From: Sterolibacterium denitrificans | Lineage (GTDB): Bacteria > Pseudomonadota > Gammaproteobacteria > Burkholderiales > Rhodocyclaceae | Length of the DNA: 64,000 bases | Reading direction: 5' to 3' | Assembly: GCF_900174485.1 (NCBI RefSeq) | Contig: NZ_LT837803.1 | Coordinates: 558,001-622,000 of the forward strand | Part shown: piece by piece, positions 1-7,453 of the stretch | Numbering within the stretch: position 1 is the first letter of the stretch | Layout of the letters: the number at the start of each line of letters is the position of its first letter | Notes under the pieces: model-generated | What the model was told of the DNA's origin: nothing | The model's input: the letters and a program-made list of their open reading frames with translations, nothing else | Databases searched by the model: none | Made by a program: the position numbers and the translations under genes

Positions 1-3000
1 GATCTGCCGCCGAAGCAGCACCAGTTCGTCGAAATTGCCTGGGATTCTTCGCAATATCTGCTCGACCTGATCAACAACATCCTCGATTTCTCGCGGCTGG
101 AGGCCGACAAGGTCGCGCTGGAGAAAACCGACTTCGGCCTCGTCCATCTCGTCGAAGGCGTGCTGGAACTGCTGACTCCGCAGGCGGCGCAGAAAAAACT
201 CGACCTCGGCTATCTGATCGCCGCCGAGGTTCCCGCGCGCATGCTCGGCGACCCGCGCCGCCTGCGCCAGATACTGATCAATCTGATCGGCAATGCCATC
301 AAGTTCACCCAGCAGGGCAGCGTCAGCGTGCGGGTCTCGAAGGCGGCGGATGGCGGCGGCCCGGTCGATGGCGAAACCGTGCTGTCTTTCGAAGTCATCG
401 ATACCGGCATCGGTATTTCCAGTGAAGCGCAGGCAAACATCTTCGATTCATTCACCCAGGAAGACACGTCGACGACGCGGCGCTTTGGCGGCTCCGGACT
501 CGGTCTGGCAATTTCCAGGCAACTGGTCGAACTGATGGGCGGCAGCATCGGCGTCGACAGCGCGCCGGGACAGGGCAGCAGATTCTGGTTTTCGATTCCC
601 ATGGGCACCACCGTGAGTACCATGAGCACCATGGGGGCGCATCCCGCGATGGAAGACGGGACGGCGGAACAGCCGCGCTGGTCCGGGGTGCGCGCGCTCA
701 TCATCGAGGAAAGCGAGCTTGCCCGGCGTTTTCTCCAGCAGACACTTTCCGCATGGGGTCTGGAATGCAAGGCCAGCAGCGATGCCAATGCCGCATTGAG
801 CGAGCTGCACGCGGCGGAGCAGGCCGGCAGGCCGTACCAACTGCTGATCCTCGACACGACTTTTGCGACCGGCGACGGCAGCAGCCTGCCGCTGCGCATC
901 CAGAGTGAACTCCAGCGGCCGCCGCGTCTGATTCTGATGAACCGCTTTGGCGCCGATTACGTGCCGGCGGCCGTGCATGCCGATGGTTATGTGGCCAAGC
1001 CCCTGCGTGTCGAACGCCTGCTCGAAACCTTGCGCGGGGTGCTGGGCGATTGCGGCGCGATATCACCTGCGCCTGCGCCCGCCGGCCCGATCCTGCTTCC
1101 GCTCCCGGCCGAACGGAAACGCGTCGCTGCCGACGTTCGCGAGGCAGCGCAGCCGGCTGGGGCCGAGGCCGGGCTCGAATGCGAGTGCGAGATCCTCGTG
1201 ATCGAGGACAACCGTACCAATCAGGCCATCATTCAGGGCTTGCTGGAGGTGCTGGGCTGCAAGGCGGAAATTGCCGAGGACGGTCAGCAGGGGCTGCGCG
1301 CCTTCAAGCGCCGGGACTGGAGCCTGATCCTGATGGATTGCTGCATGCCGGAAATGGATGGCTACGAGGTGACGGCGGCGATTCGCGACATCGAACGCAA
1401 TTCCGGCAAGCACGTTCCCGTCGTTGCGATGACGGCCAATGTGTCGCCGGGCGATATCGAAAAATGCCTCGCTGCCGGCATGGATGATCACCTGGCCAAA
1501 CCGCTGAATCTGGAAAGCCTCTCCGACAAGCTGCAGCGCTGGATCCCTCGCTATGTCCCTGTGCGCGCCACGCCGCGTCCGGAGGCCAGATTGCACGCGC
1601 ACGCGAACCGGGAGGCCGAGCCGGAAACCGCCACGATCGACAGCGACAAGCTGGCCAAGCTGCGCGAGCAACTGGGCAGTGCCTTTGGCCAGGCAATCCG
1701 TCCCTTTCTCGAAGACATGCCGGTCTATTTCGAGCGCATGGCGCAGGCCATCGAGAGGGACGACGCGGGCGCGCTTCATCGCGCCGCTCACGCGGTCAAG
1801 GGCGCTGCCGGCAACCTGGGTTGCGACGGCCTCGCCGAGCTTGCCCGCGAAATGGAGGACGGCGCCGCGGCGCTCGCCGTGGCCGACTTGCTGGAAATGC
1901 TCGCCCGGGCCCGGCTCGAATACGGGCTGGTGAAACAGGTTCTGCTCGGCGAATTGCAGACGCTGCCGCTGCTGCCGGCCGAAGACAGCAGCAAGGGGGC
2001 GCTGGTTCTGATCGTCGATGATGACCGCAGTACGCGCGCCACCTTGCGCTATGCGCTGCAGCGCAGCGGTTTCAGCGTCGAGGAGGCCGCCGATGGCCAG
2101 CGCGCGCTGGCGCTGCTGGATCGCAGCATCCCCGACGTGATACTGATGGATGCCATGATGCCGGTCATGGACGGCTTTGCCACCTGCACCCGGTTGCAGG
2201 ATCATCCGCGCGGCAAGAACATTCCGGTATTGATGATCACCGCCTTGGAAGACACCCAGTCGATCGAACGCGCTTTCGCCGTCGGCGCCAGCGACTACAT
2301 TCCGAAACCGCTCAATCTTGCCGTGGTCAGCCAGCGCATCAAGCGCGTGGTCGAGGCGCAGCGCGCCGAGAAGCACGTGCGCCACCTGGTTTTCAACGAC
2401 AGCCTGACCGGCTTGCCCAACCGCGTCCAGTTCGCCGACTACCTGCATCGCGCCATCGAGCATGCGCGGGGCACCCAGCAGTTGCTGGCCGTGCTGTTTC
2501 TCGATCTGGATCGTTTCAAGTTCGTCAATGACACGCTTGGCCATGAGGTCGGCGACCGGCTGATCAAGGCCGTCGCCGGCCGTATCCGCAACTGCGTGCG
2601 CGCCAGCGATTGCGTTGCCCGTCTCGGCGGGGACGAGTTCGCCGTGCTGCTCGACGAACTGGACGACCCGGCTTCGGCGCTCAATGCGGCGCAGAAGATT
2701 CGCCGTTCCCTGACCTCTGCCTTCGAAATCGATGGTCAGGACATCTTCGTTTCCACCAGTGTCGGCATCGCGCTGTATCCCGCGGACGGTGCCGATGTCA
2801 GCACGCTGCTGCGGCGCGCGGATACCGCCATGTTCAGCGCCAAGCGCAGCAATACGGGCGTCGAATTCTACAAGGCGGACATGGAGGCTTCCGTCTCGGA
2901 GCAACTCCATCTCGACAGCTCGCTGCGCCGTGCGCTGGAACGCATGGAGTTCGAGGTGTATTACCAGCCCAAGGCGGATGCGCGGTCGGGACAGATCATC

Positions 3001-3702
3001 GGCATGGAAGCCCTGGTGCGCTGGATGCATCCGGATCGCGGCATGATCTCGCCGCTCGAATTCATTCCGCTGGCCGAGGAAAACGGCCTGATTTCCGCCA
3101 TCGGCGAAACCGTGCTGCGGACCGCCTGCGGCCAGACCAGGCGCTGGCTGGATGCCGGCGTACCCAGCCTCAATGTGGCTGTCAATCTGTCGGGAGTGCA
3201 GTTGCAGGAAAAAGGCTTGAGCGAGCTGATCGAATCGATCCTGGAAGAGACGGGTCTGGATCCTTGCTACCTGACGCTGGAAATTACCGAAAGCATGCTC
3301 ATGGAGCACAGCGGCGAGATCGTCGACACCCTGACGCGGCTCAAACGCATCGGCTTGCGCATGGATATCGACGACTTCGGCACTGGCTATTCCTCCCTGG
3401 CCTATCTCAAGCGCTTCCCGGTCGATGCCTTGAAAGTCGACCGGGCTTTCATCAGCGACATGGCCACCAATCAGGACGATGCCGCCATCGTCAGTGGCAT
3501 CGTCGCGCTGGCGCATAGCCTGCGCCTCAAGGTGGTTGCCGAAGGCGTGGAAACCAGCGAGCAATTCAACCTGCTGCGGCAGATCGGCTGCGACAGCGTG
3601 CAGGGCTATTACCACTCCCAGCCGCTGCCGGCGCACGAGTTCGAACAGCAGATCCTGGTGCCGAATTTCCCCGGCTTTGCTTCTGCGCTGCAAGCCGGCT
3701 GA
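1..3702 (+). CDS. Hybrid sensor histidine kinase with REC-REC-HPt-REC-GGDEF-EAL domains (5' partial)
   Basis: The frame is open from base 1, so the N-terminal sensor and the phospho-accepting histidine lie outside the window; 1233 residues are visible. Codons 1-40 carry the end of a HisKA helix (LINNILDFSRLE). The HATPase follows, with N-box NLIGNAIKF, DTGIGI and GGSGLG (about 94-170). A first receiver (about 231-348) is degenerate: EE at the acidic pocket and Asn where Thr/Ser is usual, but Asp and Lys are kept. A second receiver (about 395-515) has LMDCCMPEMDG. An HPt (about 547-643) has HAVKGAAGNLG. A third receiver spans about 667-783. A GGDEF domain (about 795-958) keeps GGDEF and an RASD inhibitory site five residues upstream. 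An EAL domain (about 967-1220) keeps EALVRW and DDFGTGYSS. Both c-di-GMP synthesis and hydrolysis motifs therefore look intact. The signal sensed is unknown. Confidence 0.9.
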   Translation, partial: DLPPKQHQFVEIAWDSSQYLLDLINNILDFSRLEADKVALEKTDFGLVHLVEGVLELLTPQAAQKKLDLGYLIAAEVPARMLGDPRRLRQILINLIGNAIKFTQQGSVSVRVSKAADGGGPVDGETVLSFEVIDTGIGISSEAQANIFDSFTQEDTSTTRRFGGSGLGLAISRQLVELMGGSIGVDSAPGQGSRFWFSIPMGTTVSTMSTMGAHPAMEDGTAEQPRWSGVRALIIEESELARRFLQQTLSAWGLECKASSDANAALSELHAAEQAGRPYQLLILDTTFATGDGSSLPLRIQSELQRPPRLILMNRFGADYVPAAVHADGYVAKPLRVERLLETLRGVLGDCGAISPAPAPAGPILLPLPAERKRVAADVREAAQPAGAEAGLECECEILVIEDNRTNQAIIQGLLEVLGCKAEIAEDGQQGLRAFKRRDWSLILMDCCMPEMDGYEVTAAIRDIERNSGKHVPVVAMTANVSPGDIEKCLAAGMDDHLAKPLNLESLSDKLQRWIPRYVPVRATPRPEARLHAHANREAEPETATIDSDKLAKLREQLGSAFGQAIRPFLEDMPVYFERMAQAIERDDAGALHRAAHAVKGAAGNLGCDGLAELAREMEDGAAALAVADLLEMLARARLEYGLVKQVLLGELQTLPLLPAEDSSKGALVLIVDDDRSTRATLRYALQRSGFSVEEAADGQRALALLDRSIPDVILMDAMMPVMDGFATCTRLQDHPRGKNIPVLMITALEDTQSIERAFAVGASDYIPKPLNLAVVSQRIKRVVEAQRAEKHVRHLVFNDSLTGLPNRVQFADYLHRAIEHARGTQQLLAVLFLDLDRFKFVNDTLGHEVGDRLIKAVAGRIRNCVRASDCVARLGGDEFAVLLDELDDPASALNAAQKIRRSLTSAFEIDGQDIFVSTSVGIALYPADGADVSTLLRRADTAMFSAKRSNTGVEFYKADMEASVSEQLHLDSSLRRALERMEFEVYYQPKADARSGQIIGMEALVRWMHPDRGMISPLEFIPLAEENGLISAIGETVLRTACGQTRRWLDAGVPSLNVAVNLSGVQLQEKGLSELIESILEETGLDPCYLTLEITESMLMEHSGEIVDTLTRLKRIGLRMDIDDFGTGYSSLAYLKRFPVDALKVDRAFISDMATNQDDAAIVSGIVALAHSLRLKVVAEGVETSEQFNLLRQIGCDSVQGYYHSQPLPAHEFEQQILVPNFPGFASALQAG

Positions 3703-3749
3703 AACGGCCGATTGCTGCGCCGCAATAGACAAAAATACAACACTGCGGT

Positions 3750-3778
3750 TTGCAATTGGATAAATACCTCCATATTTT
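3750..3778 (+). promoter_or_regulatory. Candidate sigma-70 promoter for the TPP/citrate-synthase-like operon
   Basis: In the 221-bp AT-richer gap before the GTG start at 3924, TTGCAA (3750-3755) and TATTTT (3773-3778) stand 17 bp apart. Each matches consensus at four of six positions. This is a pattern match only; the 5' leader would be about 135 nt. Confidence 0.3.
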
Positions 3779-3923
3779 CCTTGAGTTATGCGTCGCCATT
3801 CAAGTAAAAGATTAGCTTGTCGCAAGCCTTGAATTGTTGGCGGCCTTGCAAAGAAAAAAACAATGCTGCAATGAGCAGCGAGCAAGGCGCCGGTCGCATG
3901 AGCATGACTTGAGGAGGAGCGGT

Positions 3924-5798
3924 GTGAACGACAGAGTCAGCCGCGGTGTGCTGGATCTCGATGTGGCCCTTGCCAGGGCATCCGTTCGGGCTGTCGATGC
4001 ATCCACTCATCCGGAGCTGGCCGGCGATGCCGCGGATCTATTGGTCGCCTATCTCGAACAGATCGGCATCGAATATGTTTTCGGCGTGCCGGGCGGCGCC
4101 ATCGAGCCGCTCTACAATGCGCTGGCCAGAAGCGCACGGCGCGGCGGCCTGAAGCACATCCTGGCGCGGCACGAAGCCGGCGCCGCCTACATGGCCGACG
4201 GCTACGCGCGCGAAACCGGCAAGCTCGGCGTGTGCTGCTCCACTGCCGGGCCGGGGGCCACCAATCTCATCACGGGCGTTGCCTGCGCGCGCGAAAACGG
4301 CATTCCCATGCTGGTGATCACCGGCCAGCCGGCACTGCCGCTGCTGGGCAGGAACGCGCTGCAGGAGTCTTCCTGCACCGGTATCAATACGCTCAGCATG
4401 ATGCAGCATTGCACGCACTACAACACCATGGTGTCCCATCCGGACCAGATGGAGGCCAAGCTGGTGACGGCCCTGCAGCATGCGATCCGCCCGCCGCGCG
4501 GGCCGGTGCATCTCAGCTTTCCCTCGGATGTCTTTCGCACGCCACTGGCCAGCGCGACGCCGTCCTATGACCTGAAGAAACTGCTGCGTCCTTCGTCCCT
4601 GATCGACGAGGAGGCGCTCACCGAACTCGTCGATCGGCTCAATGAAGCGCGCAAGATCGTGATTCTGGTCGGCGGCTGGTGTGGTGAAGGCATCGGCGCC
4701 ATGTTGCAGTTCGCCACCCTGCGCAACGCCGCGGTCGTCACCACGCCGGATGGCAAAGGCCTGCTCAGTCCGCGCCATCCGCTGTTCCGCGGCGTGTTCG
4801 GTTTCGGCGGCCACGGCAGCGCCGACGAGGTGCTGCAGGATCCGAGCGTCGATCTGATTCTTGCCGTCGGCGCGCGCATGGGCGAATGGAACAGCGGCGG
4901 CTGGAACAAATCCTTGATGAACGAGCGGCTGGTGCATATCGACGAATCGGAAGAACACCTGGCGTTGACGCCGATGGCACGCCTGCACGTGCGCGGCCGC
5001 ATCGTTTCCATCTTCGACCGGCTCATCGAACAAGCCAACCAGGAATCGCGCTGCGAGTATGAGCAGCAGCGTGCCGAACAGGCGGCGCAAGCGGCGGTCT
5101 GGGAACCCGAATCGATACTTGCCGAGCGCGACAAGTGCCTCAGCGACAGCACGCCGATCAAGCCGCAGCGCCTGTTTCATGAGCTGGGCCGGCTCTTTCC
5201 GCAGCGCACGCGCTACCTCGCCGATACCGGCAACAGCGTGGCCTGGGCCATCCACTACCTGCAGCCGAGCGACCGTCGCCTCGGCGACCGTCGCCTCGGC
5301 GGTGGCATCAAGCGGGTCATCAGCCGCCGCCAGAGCAGTGGCGGCTGGCTGCGCCTGACCATGAACTTCGTGCCCATGGGCTGGGCCATCGGCGGCGCGG
5401 TCGGCACGGCCGCGGCCAATCCGGACGGTCCGGTGGTCTGCATCACCGGCGATGGCAGCATGCTGATGAACGGCCAGGAACTTTCCGTTGCCGTTGCCGA
5501 GCAACTGACCATCGTTTTCGTCGTCCTTAATGACCAGTCGCTGGGCATGGTGCGGCATGGACAGCGCCTCACCGGCGCGGAACAGCACGCCTGCACGCTG
5601 CCGTCCACCGATTTCGCCGCTCTGGCGCGGGCGCTGGGCGCGACGGCGCATACCATCGCCTCGCCGCAGGATTTGCTGAATCTGGATATCGAAACCATCT
5701 GCGCGCGCAAGGGGCCGACGCTGCTCGATGTGCGTGTCGCGGCCGATGAGGTGCCACCGATGAGCGTGCGCATGCGCGTGCTGGCCGCATCGCTATGA
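3924..5798 (+). CDS. Acetolactate-synthase-like thiamine pyrophosphate enzyme
   Basis: A 624-residue member of the TPP-dependent acetohydroxyacid synthase / 2-oxoacid decarboxylase family. The N-terminal PYR domain has FGVPGGAIEPLY and RHEAGAAYMADGYAR, whose Glu (about residue 83) is the cofactor-activating acid. The C-terminal PP domain has GDGSMLMNGQEL (about 508) and a downstream ND, the Mg-TPP motif. GTG at 3924 was chosen because GAGGAGG lies a few bases upstream; the longer upstream reading has no family sequence. The usual acetolactate-synthase segment after the central Gln is replaced by ESSCTGINTLSMMQHC, so acetolactate synthesis should not be assumed. A 15-bp tandem duplication gives the in-frame repeat DRRLGDRRLG. 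The stop overlaps the next start (ATGA), implying coupled translation with the two citrate-synthase-like genes. The substrate is unknown. Confidence 0.85.
   Translation: MNDRVSRGVLDLDVALARASVRAVDASTHPELAGDAADLLVAYLEQIGIEYVFGVPGGAIEPLYNALARSARRGGLKHILARHEAGAAYMADGYARETGKLGVCCSTAGPGATNLITGVACARENGIPMLVITGQPALPLLGRNALQESSCTGINTLSMMQHCTHYNTMVSHPDQMEAKLVTALQHAIRPPRGPVHLSFPSDVFRTPLASATPSYDLKKLLRPSSLIDEEALTELVDRLNEARKIVILVGGWCGEGIGAMLQFATLRNAAVVTTPDGKGLLSPRHPLFRGVFGFGGHGSADEVLQDPSVDLILAVGARMGEWNSGGWNKSLMNERLVHIDESEEHLALTPMARLHVRGRIVSIFDRLIEQANQESRCEYEQQRAEQAAQAAVWEPESILAERDKCLSDSTPIKPQRLFHELGRLFPQRTRYLADTGNSVAWAIHYLQPSDRRLGDRRLGGGIKRVISRRQSSGGWLRLTMNFVPMGWAIGGAVGTAAANPDGPVVCITGDGSMLMNGQELSVAVAEQLTIVFVVLNDQSLGMVRHGQRLTGAEQHACTLPSTDFAALARALGATAHTIASPQDLLNLDIETICARKGPTLLDVRVAADEVPPMSVRMRVLAASL
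5269..5298 (+). repeat. 15-bp perfect tandem duplication inside the TPP enzyme gene
   Basis: GCGACCGTCGCCTCG occurs twice in direct succession (5269-5283, 5284-5298). It is in frame, adding five residues (DRRLG twice) to a basic loop between the linker and the PP domain. Confidence 0.9.
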
Positions 5799-6610
5799 GC
5801 GAGCCGATCGCCGGGCAGCCGATCCACACCCGAATCTGGCAGGAAGAGCCGGAAGCCGACAATCCGTTTGCGACGCGCGTGGCGCGCTGCCATGGCTACG
5901 ATGTTTATGGCGACATGCTCGGCAAGGCGGGCTGGATCGACATGCTCTACCTGCTGTTTCGCGGCGAGGCGCCGACGTCGCGGGAAGCCCGTCTCTTCGA
6001 GGCCCTTGCGGTCGCGCTCGCCAACCCCGGGCCACGCGATGCCTCGGTGCATGCGGCGATGTGCAGCGGAACCTGCGGTTCGCCCGCCGCCGCTGCGCTG
6101 ATGGCGGCACTCGCCGTTGGCGCCGGCCAGCTCGGCGGAGGACGCGAAATCCTGCTGGCGGTCGACAACTGGCAAGCCTGCGGCACGGATCTCGATGCGT
6201 GGCGCTGCCGGTTGCAGGCGCCGCCGGTCGACGAAAAGATCAGCGCCTGGCCCAGGCCGGAACACCCGCCGGGCTTCGATCCGCATGGCGTTCATATTGC
6301 CGGCATCGTGGCGGACAGCCTGTCCCGTCTCGCCGCGCTCAGTCCCGGCCGCCATCTGCTCTGGCTTGCCGGCCAGCGTGAAATGCTGGAAGGGATGGCC
6401 GGCCTGCCGCTGAGTCTGAGCGGCATCGCCGCCGCCGCATTCGTCGATCTGGGGTTTACCGCGCCTCAGGCGGAAATGGCCTATCTGCTGCTGCGCCTGC
6501 CAGGGGCGGCCGTGCATGCACTGGAGCAGCAGGAATACGGCCACAAGCAGTTTCCGTTCTACGATATCGAGTTCGATCGACAACCCGCCACGATGGAAGC
6601 CGAATCATGA
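5795..6610 (+). CDS. Citrate-synthase-like protein 1 (citryl-CoA lyase family), catalytic residues altered
   Basis: A 271-residue protein with the small-domain pattern of citrate synthase / citryl-CoA lyase: GWIDMLYLLFRGEAP near residue 50, a Gly-rich turn AGQLGGGREI, GFDPHG, and the C-terminal VDLGFTAPQ...LPGAAVHALEQQEYG. It is much shorter than citrate synthase (about 430 residues). By eye, the first active-site His (LHGG in the family) is Gly in QLGGG, and the catalytic Asp in the family DG motif before the dLGF helix is Ser (LSLSG). It starts within the ATGA overlap with the TPP gene and ends within an ATGA overlap with the second copy, so the two probably form a heteromer. Function unknown; acyl-CoA condensation or cleavage is the family expectation. 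Confidence 0.75.
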   Translation: MSEPIAGQPIHTRIWQEEPEADNPFATRVARCHGYDVYGDMLGKAGWIDMLYLLFRGEAPTSREARLFEALAVALANPGPRDASVHAAMCSGTCGSPAAAALMAALAVGAGQLGGGREILLAVDNWQACGTDLDAWRCRLQAPPVDEKISAWPRPEHPPGFDPHGVHIAGIVADSLSRLAALSPGRHLLWLAGQREMLEGMAGLPLSLSGIAAAAFVDLGFTAPQAEMAYLLLRLPGAAVHALEQQEYGHKQFPFYDIEFDRQPATMEAES

Positions 6611-7443
6611 AGCGAGGGCCGGAGTTTCTCCGGCAACGCGTGGGAAAACTGCAGTCGCGCATGGGCGGCTTCGTTCCCGGCAGCCATGCCTCCTTTCGCG
6701 GCCTCGATCTCCATGCCGATCTGAAAGACATGGACTGGATCGAGTTGTACGTGTTCGGGATCACCGGCCGACGCGTATCGCAGCAGCAGTTGCGCATGTT
6801 CCACCGGCTATGGACATTCACCTGCTATCCGGATGCCAGGCTCTGGAACAACCGCATTGCCGCGCTGGCCGGCAGCAGCCGCAGCACGGGCAATCTCGCC
6901 ATGTCGGCAGCCCTTGCCGCGTCGGAAGCCGCCATCTATGGACGGGGCGTCGATCTGCGTGCGATGGCCTTTCTCGTCAATACCAACGCGGCGGTTTCTG
7001 CCGGCGGCACGATTGCCGGCTGCGTCCGCGCGGAACTGGACAAATACCGGAGCATCGCCGGCTTCGCGCGCCCCCTGACCGCCCAGGACGAGCGGGTCGA
7101 ACCCACCCTGGCGCTGGCGCGCGAATTGGGGCTGGATCGGGGGCCTCACCTGCGCTTGGCGCATGAAATCGACGACTATCTCGCCAGGGGCCGCTGGCGC
7201 ATGCAGATGAACTACGCCGCGCTGGCGGCGGCCTTGATGGCCGATATGGATTTCACGCCGGAAGAATACTACCTGCTTGCTTTCCCAACTTTTCTCGCCG
7301 GCATGCAGCCGTGCTATATAGAAGCGCTGGAGAATCCGGCAGGCGCGTTGTTTCCCGTCCCTTGCACGCACGTTCTGTACCAGGGAGAGCCCGCCCGCGC
7401 CTGGCGCGAAATGCGCGGGGATGCTTCTGGCGAGAATGGATGA
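6607..7443 (+). CDS. Citrate-synthase-like protein 2 (citryl-CoA lyase family), catalytic residues altered
   Basis: A 278-residue paralogue-like partner of the preceding gene, overlapping it by ATGA. Family features: MDWIELYVFGITGR near 45, SAGGTIAGC, IAGFARPLTAQDER (matching the family GFGHP...DPR block, with Arg where His is usual) and AALAAALMADMDFTPEE...LAGMQ. By eye, the catalytic Asp-Gly before the C-terminal helix is Asn-Tyr. Two adjacent citrate-synthase-fold proteins that both lack the standard residues suggest a composite active site or a non-catalytic complex with the TPP enzyme. The stop is 10 bp before the TonB receptor start. Confidence 0.7.
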   Translation: MKRGPEFLRQRVGKLQSRMGGFVPGSHASFRGLDLHADLKDMDWIELYVFGITGRRVSQQQLRMFHRLWTFTCYPDARLWNNRIAALAGSSRSTGNLAMSAALAASEAAIYGRGVDLRAMAFLVNTNAAVSAGGTIAGCVRAELDKYRSIAGFARPLTAQDERVEPTLALARELGLDRGPHLRLAHEIDDYLARGRWRMQMNYAALAAALMADMDFTPEEYYLLAFPTFLAGMQPCYIEALENPAGALFPVPCTHVLYQGEPARAWREMRGDASGENG

Positions 7444-7453
7444 GGAGTCGGCG

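Noticed and set aside
1063-3885. Very long open frames antisense to real genes (also 40490-43705 minus, 21157-23616 plus, 10647-12761 plus)
   Set aside because: They mirror strongly conserved genes on the other strand, have no family motifs and arise from high GC at third codon positions.
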